NCBI GenBank assembly: GCA_037952775.1
Contig: JBANAY010000003.1
Span: 4,898,001 to 4,962,000 of the forward strand
Direction: 5' to 3'
DNA length: 64,000 nt
Origin: Clonostachys chloroleuca
Lineage: Eukaryota > Ascomycota > Sordariomycetes > Hypocreales > Bionectriaceae
In this document: positions 1 to 12,043 of the stretch, in pieces
Layout: each line of letters opens with the position of its first letter
Position numbering within the stretch: position 1 is the stretch's first letter
Notes under the pieces: generated by a model
Database searches by the model: none
Told to the model about the DNA's origin: nothing
The model's input: only the letters and a program-made list of their open reading frames with translations
Translations under genes and position numbers: made by a program

Positions 1-333
1 GTATCGCTGGCCAGTGAGGTTGAGTGTCGTCACGATGTTATCCTCGGGAGTGTCATTGTTGAGGGTGCGGGCGTTGCCAAGGTTGACTCGGTCGAGGTAG
101 TCTGAGTAAATTGTCAATACATCGCGGACTTCGTTGATATTATCTCAGGAACTGTTCTCACTCAGAAGGTATGTCACACAGATCCAGGGCAGGATACGCA
201 GATCCTGCTTACGGACAATGCGTTTTTCCATCGCCTTGTCGGTGAGATCGACCGTCTCCAGGCCAGGCACATCCAGCGATGGTGCCGGCGAAAACAGAGC
301 CTTCCAATCAACCATGACGTCAATTTTCTTCAA
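1..333 (-). CDS. MFS carrier, allantoate-permease (ACS) type, 5' part only
   Basis: The N-terminus of a major facilitator carrier is read on the minus strand from an ATG at 333; the gene runs off the left edge. The first ~62 residues are a cytoplasmic leader ending in a segment of the kind that precedes helix 1 in anion:cation symporters (RILPWICVTYLL). An intron at 102-161 (GTGAG..CTCAG, 60 bp) joins LL-N to YLDRVNLGNA, the classic first-loop signature of fungal Dal5-like carriers. The family moves organic anions or vitamins across the plasma membrane. The substrate cannot be told from this fragment. Nothing in the fragment looks broken. Confidence 0.8.
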
Positions 334-1968
334 TTAATTCGGTATGTCAATTTATCGAGATGAAACAAAGCCGGCCAGACGACGTTGCTATATAGGTATA
401 CGCTGCCAAAATTGATAGATAATGCACACCATACACAATCGCTCATCTGATTTGTCAAGGCCTCGTCCTCGCTTGCTTATCAGTGCTTCCCCACGGGGGT
501 TACGACAGGTTCGAGACCTGAGCCATATGTCCATGGGGTCTGCGCCAACGCTCCTCCAATGAGCACTCCGAATCCAATCTCACTCTCACGATAACTGCCG
601 GCCGTTGTCGGTCCCTGTATTTGCCGCACTACGGCTCGAGATACGATATCCGGAGGGTCTGATAGCAGCAAAGCAAGCCACCAATGAGAGCGAGTCTTAC
701 CAAGGAACATGATTCGATGACTAAGGGGAGGTGGTAGAATAATGTCACTCGGCCCCACTTAGTAATTGCCCCGATGGCTTGAGAGTTTCGGGCCAAAAAT
801 TGAACCCCGAGACGGGGCAGTGGCAGTCGTAGCTCTGAGGCCATTGATTAAATAGGGTCGAACAGCCCGGGCAATTAGCTGTTGGAATCAGTCATAGATT
901 TATCTGAAATTTGGAAGGAGGAGAATATTTGTATGCACTATTTGAAGGTGATTATTGAACATAAGGCCAAATGATGACCGGGATGGTAACATTCAGTGAC
1001 ATTCTGGCCCCATTCCCAAAGAAAATGATTCGCTCCTCGAAAGATAAGAAGTGTTTGCCAAAAAATTAGCAGATCGTTTCTTGAATCAAGTCACCTGTTA
1101 TCTTTACGAACTAGAGATGTTTCTGGATGGCATTTTACGTTGCTTGACTCGTTTGACGCGCCGTTTCGGGTGAGAACTGGCCAGGAACATCCTCGGTCTA
1201 GGGTAGCTGACTCTGTCGCTTTTCTCTTGCCTCTTCCCCTCTCCCTCTCTCTTTTTTCCCGCTTATGTAATGAGCCCATACTGGTTCTGGTCTGTTTCAG
1301 CTGGTTACCTTAGTAATCTGCGATTACCTAAAAAAAGAAATCCCACCGCGTTGTCCTTGCCATGTTTTCAAGGAGGCACTCAGCCATTTTAATAATGTTT
1401 TGGCGTAGCAAATGGCAAGGAAAGCATATTAAACCTAGGGGACGCCGTGTGCTTATTTGGCAGATGACGTTGTCACAGAGCCACAGTGGGACTCGCTCAG
1501 GAGAACTGGTGGCTGGGACTGTGCCACGGAGCAGGCCGTGAAACAAACACTTGTTCGCCTAGGAATGCTGGCAGCCCGGTGCTTTATGCAATACGATCTC
1601 AGGCTGTTAAATGGAGGGCGCCACCTGTATTATGGCGAATGGATGCCCTGTGCTGTCCAACACGGGCCAGGGCTGCACCCCTGGAAACGAGGTTGGGCTC
1701 TATGGATGATGACCTGACCGACACCGAGGGCTTGTTGTTTGACCGCCTGAGATGCCGCCTTGCCGTGCCCATTGGGATGTGTCTGGCTCGTATGCATGTC
1801 TCTGCTCGTGCCTGATGCGAATGCCAGCCCTGAGTTTGGACGTCTCTGAGCGTACTTATTCTTGAGAGCTGCATTCATGTTCCCTCGCTCCACATCGATT
1901 TTTCTCTTGGCGGCTTGGTTTCATTTTCATTTACCATTACCCGTCATTGTTGATTTTGACTGCTGATC
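334..1968. other. intergenic, divergent promoters
   Basis: This 1.6 kb stretch separates the leftward MFS gene from the rightward LtrA-type gene, so it should hold both promoters. Short open frames on both strands (for example 480-844 minus and 1457-1815 plus) show no recognisable domain and no matching splice sites. A pyrimidine-rich run lies at about 1217-1260. No repeat or RNA gene was recognised. Confidence 0.5.
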
Positions 1969-4527
1969 ATGGCAGCATCCCACCGCCACAACGGCGGACG
2001 CTCATCATCAACGCCACCCGAATCCAGCCACAGCCTGAACCGAAGCCCATTATGGGAACGCGATGATGGGAATGGCGGCAACAGCCGACGTGAAAGAAAT
2101 CGTCGTCGACGCCCTGCCGAATATGATTTTGCAGAGGATGAGGAAGGGTCCTTGATTCAATTTGACAGGGTGTGTAAAAATCCTGCGGCTGATAAAACGA
2201 AATCAGAAGCCAGTCACGTTTGCTAATCTTGGGATACAGAGAGAATCGGCAACAACGTCTGAGGTATTACAACTAACCTCTCATCTGACGCCAAAACCTG
2301 GTGACTGACAAATTTCCTTTTGCTCACAGCTCTTTTACGACTTGTTGTGGTTCGTTGCCAACCTCACCGTCTTTGCGACAGTGCATCCAATCACCGAAGT
2401 AGATGCGCTCGTGTCATTTGTCGGCTACTTCCTGTGAGTCGCTCTCTGGCACGGGCAGCGATGCGTAATTGACTGACCGCTTTGCCAGACTGTTATGGAA
2501 TACTTGGTTCATTACGACAACCTTCGATGCTAGATTCATCCACGATGGGATACTTCCACGTATTGCCCGGGCATGCCACCTTACTGTCATGATCGGGTTC
2601 GCTATTGCCGGGGCTGCTTTCGATCGGAAAGAACTTATTAGGTCTATTATCAAGGCTCTTTGTATGTGATTGGGAATTCTTCTTATTTTCCTCGCATCCT
2701 GTTAACATTTTTAGCTCTCTTTCTGGTGCTTTCGAGATTGGTGCTCACCGTACAGTACTGCCTTGTATTGTACGGGGTACGCCACAACAAGAGAGGTCGC
2801 AGGGCTCTTGTTGTTGCGGCTACTCTTACTTTTGTTCCTGCAATTGCCTACCTGATAGTAGGCATCATTTCGGATACGAGCAATAATCGACACGTTATTG
2901 TCGTTTGGTATGTCGTGGGTCTACTTGAGCTACTGGGTGGCATTCTGCACGCCACGCTCTCCAAGACTCTCAGCTTTGAAGGCACCCACTTCAATGAGCG
3001 CTTGAACCTCTTGACATTAATTGTGCTTGGAGAAGGTACGCATTATGCTTCTTTCTTTTTGACCTTCGTACATGGCTGACGTTTCAAATAGGCATCATCA
3101 TTCTAGCAAAAAATGCAGCCAAGATTGTAGAGTATACCTATCTCAAGGGTATTTCTACCTACTGGTGTAAGCATACTAAATCTTACGAGTCCCTTCATCG
3201 TGAAGAATGATAAAGCTGACCCATACCAGCTCCCGCACTCGTTGGCACGCTCTTCTCGGCTGGAGCAATCATTTACATTACATACCAGCTCTACTTCGAC
3301 TGGATGCCGCAGGAACATCACCATCCGCATATGACACCCTGGAGACACGCCGCCTGGACATTGATTCACCTTCCTTTTCACGCCGTTCTTGTGTTGTTAT
3401 CCGAAGGTAGTAGTCAGTGGGCTGTATGGTGGCGAGCCATCGAATCCTACCGTGAAGTGGAGGCAGAACTTGAGGCCAGTGTGAATGACAGCATTGCGGA
3501 CGGTGATTCCACTCGTTCGTCCAAGGTAGCCGAAGCACTCAAGGACACGGCGTATTCGATCATGAAGAAGTATGGATCAGATCCCGAGGATGGGAGCAAG
3601 AATTCCCAGGACCTCGACACCGCCTTTGACGACATCAAAGGGTTGCCAAGCAGTTTCTGGGACCAGGAGATGAAGAATAGCAGCGACCCTAATTACCGGA
3701 CCTGGGTTGATAGTTATCTTGGTATATCAAGAACCACCATGAACTCTGTTAGCAAGGCATTTGGCCTCTCCTCTGAAGACAAGAAAGACTCTGGCGCGAC
3801 GGACTGGAAGAGTGCAGAACTTGCTGCTGTCAATTCTACATCAGTCAGGCTTCATACTATTGTAAGTTTGCCCTTAATTAATACCTGGACATGTGAGTTG
3901 TTGACTGACTTGGTTCTGCAGTTTGCGTACTTATTCGTCAGCGCTGGGATTGTTCTCATGCTATTGATGATCCTGCATATTCTGGCCAAAAGGCGCGGTT
4001 GGTCGCAGTTTGACATGCTCCGTGCAGCCATTGTTTTCACTACCGGAACTGGCCTCAGTCTTGTAGCCACCATCAAGCTGAACCCGTCCATGCTCTCCAG
4101 CTTTATCAGCTCACCTCTGCAGCTGCCTATCATTTTGATATGCTACTTTGGCTGCCTGATCTTGACACATATACCGTCATCGCCGCCACCGACCAATGAT
4201 CCTTCGGACCAGAGCGAAAAGGGAGCGAGGAATGCGGAGAGGGGAATGCACCGGACTCAAGACCCAGAACCGGTTGTCCCTGAGAGAAGACAACGACACA
4301 GCAGTTCTCGGGAGGGGGACAATAGTGGACATCATCGACAGAGGGGAAACGATAACAGAGCCTCTGACACTGATCGGTCTGCACAAAGAAAAGGTCGATC
4401 CGAGCCAGATATGACCGAAGGAATCGTAGATCATCTTTGGCGCGCAGTTTATGACCTCTTTGTGCCCCGAGCCGAACGTCAATACCATCGTAGAGGTAGA
4501 TCAAGGGCACCCGCATACTGGGTATGA
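1969..4527 (+). CDS. LtrA-domain integral membrane protein
   Basis: A 703-residue protein of the low-temperature-requirement A (LtrA, PF06772-like) family. Seven exons: 1969-2169, 2330-2433, 2489-2661, 2715-3035, 3092-3166, 3230-3861, 3922-4527; all join in frame. After a charged N-terminal tail of about 65 residues come the family's hallmarks: LFYDLLWFVANLTVF at the first helix, a run of hydrophobic helices, the LGEGIIIL motif around the third intron, and a His-rich loop (EHHHPHMTPW). A long hydrophilic loop, two or three more helices and an Arg/Ser-rich C-terminal tail follow. The fungal homologues have no settled function. The last intron (3862-3921) is exactly 60 bp without an in-frame stop, so its retention would add 20 residues rather than break the protein. 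Confidence 0.85.
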
Positions 4528-4928
4528 TAGCTAGATATTGCAATGATTTATGAAAAAAACTGTTACATGCAAAAATCTGGAGTGAATCGTGAACAGTTTA
4601 TGTGAGAAGAGATCTAATTATGCTTAATGAAATTCTATGTCTTGAGTAAGTATTGGGAATATTCTGGCTTACACTCAAGCGAAGTTCTAAACATGATAAA
4701 TTATCAAATAATAAATTATCAAATAAAGAGAGCCTTCGTTATCTTGATAGATGAATGATTCTTCCACCGGAGAGAGGTTTGATAGAAAGTTAAAACAAAA
4801 GCAGAAGTTAGACCCAACAACTCAACACAATGAAGAATGATTCTTCCACACTTGCTCTCCCCTGGGTAATTTGATTAAACCTGAACGAATCTAGGGTTAG
4901 ATCTATGGATTTGAACAAGTCACAGAAA
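4528..4928. other. convergent 3' flanks
   Basis: AT-rich stretch between the 3' ends of the LtrA-type gene and the protease gene. It holds a 15 bp perfect tandem duplication (4696-4725). A 15 bp direct repeat, GAATGATTCTTCCAC, occurs near 4753 and again near 4836. No gene seen. Confidence 0.6.
4696..4725. repeat. 15 bp tandem duplication
   Basis: The unit ATAAATTATCAAATA occurs twice head to tail without a mismatch (4696-4710 and 4711-4725), in the AT-rich region between two convergent genes. It is probably replication slippage. Confidence 0.8.
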
Positions 4929-6553
4929 TTAACAAAGAATCGCCGCCATCACTAGTACAAACATGAGCATAGTCACACTTTCTAGTCTTGTCGCCACGGA
5001 GGAAACGTTCGTGGTTGACAGACTCGCTTCGCAATTTCCCACTACGGATGGGACGGCATCTGGTCCGGTTGTAGCTGGCACAATCTCCGAGGTGCAATTT
5101 GCCGACTGTGCCAGATGAGCATTTTCATTGTCCCAGTCGAAAACCACTGTAGATCAAGTTAGCCGATGTTTGGAGTAAGAATGCTCAGGATTTTTCTCAC
5201 CGTATGCAGCTCTCAGGAAACTTAGTCCCAACACTTGCTGCTGGCCGTCCTCTACGGGTTCCAATCCAGCAGCACAGATGCCCTCTGCCGTGAAAATAAA
5301 CTCATAGAATGGGACCGTAATAGTTTTGTTACCAAATTTGAAATCAAGGGCCGCCGTCGACGTCTCGTACAGAACAATCCACCACATAGTACCCAAGGCT
5401 CTCATCTAGTTTGGCCCCGATATCTGTGTAAATCTGCTCGGCCAGCTTTTGATTTAACTTTGACATTGTGTAACCGGTATCAAGCAAGACGTTGGTTTGA
5501 TTGGAAATGTCATACTTGCGGGATTTGCCTTTTCCATGTATACTCAATGCAGCAAGATCGACAGTGAGTCTGATTAGGCGGTCAGTTTCTTCGCACTGGA
5601 TAGGAATTAGCAGCTGAGCACGAGGTACTTGCCTGGATTTACCCTCAGTGCTTTTTACAATGGGACGCTTCTCTAGCGAACCGGTGTATCTCCCCTTGTC
5701 GATGCCTCCAAATATTAATGATCCTTATTTATCAGTCAGCACGGACTGCAGCGGTAGGAAGAAAGGAAGAGAAAGGAAAAAGCACCCACCTTTCGCTTCA
5801 TCGGCGCCGCCAAGGCCAACGCTGTAGACTCTGCTTGATATGGATTTTGATTGGGCCATCGCATCGAGGACAAGTGGATGAGACTCATTAAGAGTAAATC
5901 CCCGGTCCAAATCGGGACCGAGGCCCAAGATTCCAATTGGAACGTTTGCACTGGCCCAAGCAACACCGAAAATCTGTTCCTTGATCTCGATTCCTTGATT
6001 GGCTATAAGTAAGAAGACCGTCTGTTTTAGGGCTTGCAACGCTTACCTCCAATATTCACGGTATCTTTATAGTAGTTGAACCTTACTCCCGTTAATTGTT
6101 CGCCTACTCCGTATTGAATCTGGTTCGAACCCAAGGGTCCAGTCGCCGTGCTGGAGTCGTTGACTTTGTATACAGGCACATTGTCACATAATTCCTTCTG
6201 ACTGAGCAGAGTGGGAGCGGCACTGCAGTTGGCGTTAAGCCACATTTCGCTCGAGCCCGTATCCAACTGAACGAGAGTTTTTTGAGGAGGTGTTCCTATC
6301 GACACTGAAATACATGTTAGCTGTGAAGGTCGGAAGCCGTAGAGTGAAAGGAGAACCTACGTTCCACTGTGTAGAGCCAATTTTGGTTTGCAGTTCCGAT
6401 GGAAACGGCATGAGAAGTATTGCTTTGTGTTGCTCGCACTTTGTGAATATCATACTTGATAACTTGATCATTTCCCGTGGTATGAAGAGCGGTAGACCCA
6501 ATTATTAGGGCGCTAAACGCCGTCAAGGCTGAGGTCATGATGTTAGGGTGCAT
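4929..6553 (-). CDS. GPI-anchored aspartic protease (yapsin-like, A1), frameshifted
   Basis: A secreted pepsin-family endopeptidase. Exons on the minus strand: 6553-6361, 6304-6047, 6002-5790, 5723-5633, 5569-5201, 5146-4929. A signal peptide follows the ATG at 6553. The first catalytic motif is LDTGSSEMW, the second LLDTGYTMSKL (usually DSGTT or DTGTT). The C-terminus is Ser/Thr-rich and ends in a hydrophobic segment, as for a GPI anchor. Intron 3 (5724-5789) ends in AAG; intron 4 (5570-5632) has a GC donor (GCAAGT). In exon 5 the reading frame changes at a CCC run (plus-strand GGG, 5348-5350): homology continues across it only if one C is dropped, and the exon sum (1342) is one base too long. 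Restored length would be about 446 residues. It is either an assembly error or a recent pseudogene. Confidence 0.75.
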
Positions 6554-7154
6554 CTTGCGCGATTGAGAGTGTTGTAGATTTAGCGGTAAAGTAGGATGAG
6601 AGGTTTGAATCTGGACCAAACTTGTGTGACCTCGCCAGGATTATATACCTATTCGATGTCATGAATTCTCAATCCCAAGATGTAACTGCAAGGCTGCCGT
6701 TCGCATGCTCGTAAGGCCACCTCCACACGGCCCACTCCATTTGAGATTGCTTGCTTATGGTTATTTTGGGCACTGTCCTGGCATTGATATCTATCAGTAC
6801 TACCTTTGTCTGGACGACGTGATCAAGCCTTGCGCCTTGCTGTACCTACCCCTGCAGATCCTTGCCTCTGGTATGTAAAGCTTTGGCTAGACATGGAAAC
6901 GGGCGTTTGGGCGTGAGATCTTGCGGCAGTGGGTCAGGTGGAGATGTCCATACGAGCAAGCCAATTGGGATGAATCCATCGGCCCTCACTTGGCTGGTGG
7001 GAGAATATTTTGAAAACAAACCGTCGAGATGAGATGCCCCAACCTGCCATGCAGTTGACCAACACCGGCAGTGGAAGCAGTTGCAGATATTACTCGCAAT
7101 TTGTGGAAGAAATACTATACACCTCTCTTTTTGGTTGTTCTTTTTGAAGTATCT
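6554..7154. other. intergenic, divergent promoters
   Basis: 600 bp between the divergent protease and Zn2Cys6 regulator starts, so it likely carries both promoters. The short open frames here resemble nothing known. No repeat seen. Confidence 0.5.
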
Positions 7155-8958
7155 ATGCCACGTGTCAGGGTGGAAGATCGCCAACGCGTCCGCGCTCCAA
7201 AGGTCCGATCAGGCTGCAGGACATGCAAGTGAGTAGAGCGTTTTCATAGATGCTGCCCATTATAGAAGAAGGACTAATCACGTATGTACTACAGAAGTAC
7301 TTCGCCAACTTTCAGCTTTGTATTACAAGCGTGTGCTGATTCCTGTTTCTCCTTTGCGCAGTCCGACGTGTGAAATGCGATGAAGGCCGCCCAGCGTGTC
7401 TTAGGTGTTAGCTTTTTTCCTGATAGGCCAATTTCCCTCCTGTAGAGATATAGGCTAAGCTCTTCTTTCACTCCAGGTACCTCGACTGGCCGTCGCTGCG
7501 ACGGGTATGGAGCTGAAGTCTCAACACGAGGACTCGGTTACCGCAATTCCCGGCCCAGTCTCAGCGTCAACGCACCAAATAGCGGAGAATCGCTGTATCT
7601 CCAATTTTTCGTAGAAAAAACCTTGTTATCCTTTCAGGCCTTTTTCCCTGATGAGTTGTGGCACACTCGGGCTCTGCAGCTGGCGCAGTCGGAGAGCTCC
7701 ATTCGACATGGGCTCGTCGCCTTGGCTTCGTATCATCATGGATATGTCCACCAACAAGGCAGCGAGAGCTCTGAGTTTGCTCTTTCCCAGTACAATATGG
7801 CGATTAAAGAACTCACCCGTTGTGCTGATGGAACGTCTCGACATCCGGAGCCTCATTTACAGGTGCTCGCCTGTCTTATTTTTATATCTATTGAGGTTAG
7901 CCCTCTTCCCCTTTCTTGATTCATGATTCTGACTTAACACCTACTGTCAGATTCTACGTGGCAAGATAAAATCTGCAATCAACCTCTTTCAACATGGATG
8001 CCAGATGATGTGGCAGTTGAAGAGGACGCAGGCTTCTCGGCTGCGGTCAGGCAGTGAAATGGAACGCACATTTTACCTAGCCGAAGCGTTCTTCAGGCGG
8101 TTGGCAGTGCAGATATCAATGGTATGTTTCTATCATGTCCCAAAACTCAAGAGTGATACTGATAGTAGTGAGGGAAAGCTTGTTGGAGACGTGTCTCCTG
8201 AATTGTCTACAGCTTTTCATGCTCGATCGAGTAACAGCGACTTCCCCTCTCCCTTTAACTTCAGAACTCTTGTGGTTGCAAGGGAAACGCTCCTAAACAT
8301 TATCATAAGAAGTTCCATGCAATCCGAATTGCGATCTGATCGAATCTGCTACGCTGAACAAATACAGCAGTGGATCCAATCATTCAACAGTCTTGTGTCT
8401 CGACTTTCCATCCAGAGTCTTAGCAAAGCCGAAAAACGAGGGATTGCTCTCTTGGAGTTACACAAGCGAAATTTGAGCCTTAATCTTGCTGGGATGGCAC
8501 ATGATACAGAATCAATGGATGACGACTTTTTCTGGGACCAGTACGTAGCGGATTTCGAAGAAATGATCCCGTATGCTGCTGTTGCGGTGGGACTTGACAC
8601 GTATGACACCGATTTTGGGGACTCCAGCAAAGCATCCTGGCATATGGAGATTGGTGTCACGCCTGTGCTCTTTCAGTTGATCGCGCGGTGTCGAGACCCT
8701 CTGGTCCGTCGTAAGGCTATTGCGATAATGCTGGCCGATCAGATGCAAGAAGGTGTGTGGAATAGTTTCTTGGCGGCGCGCGTGGCAAAGATCCTCGTTG
8801 AAGTTGAAGAAAATGGGAAGCAGGTGCTATCGGGACATGAGATCCATGTGACGAGGAGAGTGAGGACGGTTCAAGTACAACTGGAGTCAGGGGACAGGCA
8901 GGCCAAGGTCCAGTATGCGAACAGGTACGGATCTCTAGAACACTATATATCGTGGTAA
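7155..8958 (+). CDS. Zn2Cys6 transcription factor with a splice/frame conflict in the zinc cluster
   Basis: Exons proposed: 7155-7228, 7362-7406, 7477-7895, 7951-8958. The N-terminus has the start of a GAL4-type cluster (SGCRTCK); exon 2 continues RRVKCDEGRPACLRC and exon 3 TSTGRRCDGYG, giving the six cysteines. The remainder is the helical body typical of fungal regulators (PDELWHTRALQLAQSE.. IRHGLVALASYHH..). Intron 1 does not work: the GT donor at 7229 keeps both cysteines but leaves the frame two bases short, and a GC donor three bases upstream keeps the frame but deletes the second Cys. The exon sum (1546) is not divisible by three. The gene is therefore either misassembled here or has lost its DNA-binding domain. 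Targets unknown; it stands next to the methyltransferase of the NRPS cluster. Confidence 0.65.
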
Positions 8959-9215
8959 ATCTGGGAGCTTCAATTTAAGTCCCTAGCAAAATATATGGAG
9001 AATGGGAATGGAGTGTATTCATCTCGACCGTTCATCTACCGATGTTGTGAGTGACCTCGTATGTGACATTGCATTTCAATAAGATGATATAAGTTTTATA
9101 GCATCAGCATGGTAGTAATAATATATGCTACTACTAACTGCCTAATAATCGCCAACAAGCTCGGTATCAGGATGAGTTACGACCCCAGCATCTCGGACAT
9201 TGCAAATAAGTAAAA

Positions 9216-10244
9216 TTAAGCATGCTCTAGCTCAAAGATGATGGAGGGATAGGACGAATCAACCACGTGCTTCTTCACACATCGCCACCCAGCTTGATCA
9301 AAAACACCCTCCCACTCCTTTACCGTAGGCAGATAGGTGCCCATCATTGCGTGACCAAATTCGAAGCCAAGAGTGAAGATGGGCACATCGTCCTCAGTAA
9401 CGCTATTCTCCGACTCGTCGGGGTGCAATAAGACACGAGTGGTATCTCCCAACAGAAGGCGGCGAGCATTAGGGAAAGCCTTCTTCAGGCACTTCATGGA
9501 CGCGATGCAGTTCTCGCGGGGCCAGAAGTCGTGGCCCATGAGAAAGCTGGTCACCAAGTTAACGTCCTCAAATTCCCGTTGATAGCTCAAGTTTGTCGCG
9601 TCCCCTACAACAAATGACAAGCGGTCGCCCAGGCCTCGCTCTTTGCCATGGGATTCAGCGACCTTGGTGGCCGGTCCAGCAATATCAATGCCGATCCCCG
9701 AGGTGCCGGGATATTTGTCCAGGATTTGCATCAGCCTCTGGCCGCTTCCGCTTCCCAGGTCGACTACGGTGTTGATTTTGAAGTCGAGTCCATCCATGGC
9801 TTCCCAAAAGTAAGGATCAAAGTGCTCTTTGTTGATATCATGGCAGGCATACGCGATAGCAACGCTATCGCGTTCGTAGAACTCGCCTTGGCGATTCTTG
9901 TTCTGAAGCACGTACTGCATTCTGCAAAACAGTCCGCCAGAGCCAAGGCAGAGCCAATGAAAGAGGGACTTATTCCGGTATGCCTCATCCATCAGTCTAC
10001 CTGGGATAAGGGCATCATCTTGACGCTCCAGGATGTCAGCCACAACCAGAGTTGTAGCTAGCCCGTGCATTGAGTCAAGGTCTAGATCTCGGTCCTTGGC
10101 AAAGAGCTCGATGCTCACTCTTTTCTGGGATCTTACGGCATCGAGTAATCCCACCTCCCAGGCAGCACCGATTGCTCCAGCAGCGACAGCTGAGTTGAAG
10201 ATGGAAGCAACAGCACGCTCTGTGCTGACTGTGGTGGAAATCAT
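9216..10244 (-). CDS. SAM-dependent methyltransferase, possibly iron-dependent alpha-keto acid C-methyltransferase
   Basis: An intronless 342-residue class I methyltransferase. Residues 1-100 form a helical, dimerisation-like N-terminal domain as in small-molecule O-methyltransferases. Motif I is VDLGSGSG (161-168), followed by an acidic ribose-binding segment (GIGIDIAG, 183-190) and GDATNL (214-219). Two features recall MppJ, the non-haem-iron phenylpyruvate C-methyltransferase: adjacent His238-Asp239 (MGHDFW) and His298 (EFGHAMMG), near the positions reported for the iron ligands. This suggests beta-methylation of an alpha-keto acid before transamination and loading on the NRPS; that is inference, and ordinary O- or N-methylation remains possible. 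The gene is divergent from the NRPS and shares its upstream region. Confidence 0.8.
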   Translation of the reverse strand: MISTTVSTERAVASIFNSAVAAGAIGAAWEVGLLDAVRSQKRVSIELFAKDRDLDLDSMHGLATTLVVADILERQDDALIPGRLMDEAYRNKSLFHWLCLGSGGLFCRMQYVLQNKNRQGEFYERDSVAIAYACHDINKEHFDPYFWEAMDGLDFKINTVVDLGSGSGQRLMQILDKYPGTSGIGIDIAGPATKVAESHGKERGLGDRLSFVVGDATNLSYQREFEDVNLVTSFLMGHDFWPRENCIASMKCLKKAFPNARRLLLGDTTRVLLHPDESENSVTEDDVPIFTLGFEFGHAMMGTYLPTVKEWEGVFDQAGWRCVKKHVVDSSYPSIIFELEHA

Positions 10245-12043
10245 GGCAGAAGGCGTTTTAATCAGAGGTTATTATATCGCTGGCCTGAAATCATACGGCG
10301 TGTTGGTCAAATCATTGACTTATAGTATGGAGCATTTGTAAGAACAGTAATGTAAGATACAAGGCTCTAGAAGATGAGAAACGAGCAGTTATAGACCTGA
10401 TCGGAGTTAAGAGGTAGCCAAGGGACAATACGAGAATTCTGGGTTTCAAATCTGCCGTCGCGAGAGGATCGGCTTCGTGTAGCTACACACTTCATTCTGG
10501 AAAGATGTTCAACGCAATATAGGAAAAAGAAAACCAAAGAAAGGAAGGTTGGCAGCAGTGACATCACCCGCTCGGGATGTTATCTAGCCACCGCCATTTG
10601 CTCGCCATTTACGTGCATGTCTTTTAGGGTCCTCCACATTGTTAGACTGGACGATAAGTAGGCAATTATCGGCAAGGATCTGCCGTCTCTAGAGGCGGAA
10701 TGGGTGATTAATGACGTCCGATTGGTTAGCCACAAGGATTCTCAGCGGAATTCAGCTGCGACTTGGTTCACTATCGACTGCAGGCGGGAAGACAACGACC
10801 TGATTTACTGATGAGTCAGTTCAGCTGCATTGTCAGACGCCAATACCCCTTTATGGGCGATGTGCGCTTATGCCAAGTGTCGTCTTGTCAAACTAACGAA
10901 GGAAAGCATGTCGCCCAAAGCAAGCTGACTGAGACATGCAGTGGTCAGACGTAATGCCATGGATGCTTCTTGGCCTACCGCAATCTCAGGGTTTCACACA
11001 TATAGGTGCACCAAAATTGAATATAGATCTGGGTACTACACGTCCGATGGGCCACACGCAGATTATTATGTGTGTAGGGACGGTTTCACACATCTACCGA
11101 CAGCGGCTGGGACGCACCACAGGGTTACTGAAGGCCAGTCACGACGCAACGGGACAGTTGCTGCAGATCTCAATGCAACCCTGCGAGACGCTTGGGCAGG
11201 ACAAGGGGAAATACCGGACGAACTGCGCCAGTGAATGGGGTGTGGATCAGCAGATGGGCCTGGATCACCCTGGTCCTCCATTAGATACACAGAAGCATCG
11301 AAGCCGCCTTTTTGGAGTTATTAGCCTTGACTCGGTGCACGAAGCATAACATTTGTCTCGGCCTATCGTCGTCTAAGCGCCGTGCCGTGCCGTGCTTTTG
11401 CGGGGAACTCAGAGCCAAAAGTGCCTTGCACGGGCCGCTTTGCACCAGCCAGCCATTTTCAGGCGAGCTGAGAGCGGCTTGAGAATTGGTTAGACTCGCC
11501 TGAGGATATGCAGACACGATATTGATCCATGCCATCTCACATAGCCCGTTCGTCGTTTGGAACTGGACCAGTTCAAGCCAGTCAATGCCAATGGCTACTC
11601 GTTCGGAATGCCTCTGGTGTTTTCGTTCCGAATACGAGGTGTCTTTGTTTGCAAAACTCCTTCGCTTAGTTTATCGATTCGTCGTAGGGGTACCTGTACT
11701 TGCACGTCTTTTGCGGGCTTCTCATGCAGGTCCTACCATGTACAAGCGTCCACATGGGATCCGATATTTGAAACCTCCGTGGCCTGGCTGGGGCTAGTCG
11801 GTACAAATTTTACCTGAGAAAATCTTGACCCGTGCCAAGCCCCTCACTGCCAAATGGGAAACCATGACCATGTACGTGGGTACGAGGCATCAAAGCTGCC
11901 GGGGCAGATACATCATAATGCATCTAGCTGACTCAAAAAGCTAGTTGCTATCGCCATATGATTGGTGTCTCCCCCATCAAAATTCCGAGAGAAAATCGAG
12001 AGCAAGGCATCTGATGGTAAGACGTGTCATCTCTACACCAAGC
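10245..12043. other. intergenic, shared promoter of methyltransferase and NRPS
   Basis: 1.8 kb between divergent cluster genes. The longest open frames (10936-11349 plus, 11557-11817 plus) show no family motif and no signal peptide. In the NRPS frame there is an upstream ATG (12014); 12044 is preferred because its context (AAGC-ATG-GCC) is better. No repeat recognised. Confidence 0.5.

Noticed and set aside
480..844. Overlapping minus-strand open frames of 71-92 codons
   Set aside because: No domain, signal peptide or splice-linked partner; length is within chance for this GC content.
10936..11349. 137-codon open frame upstream of the NRPS
   Set aside because: No recognisable motif and low-complexity composition; most likely chance in the promoter region.
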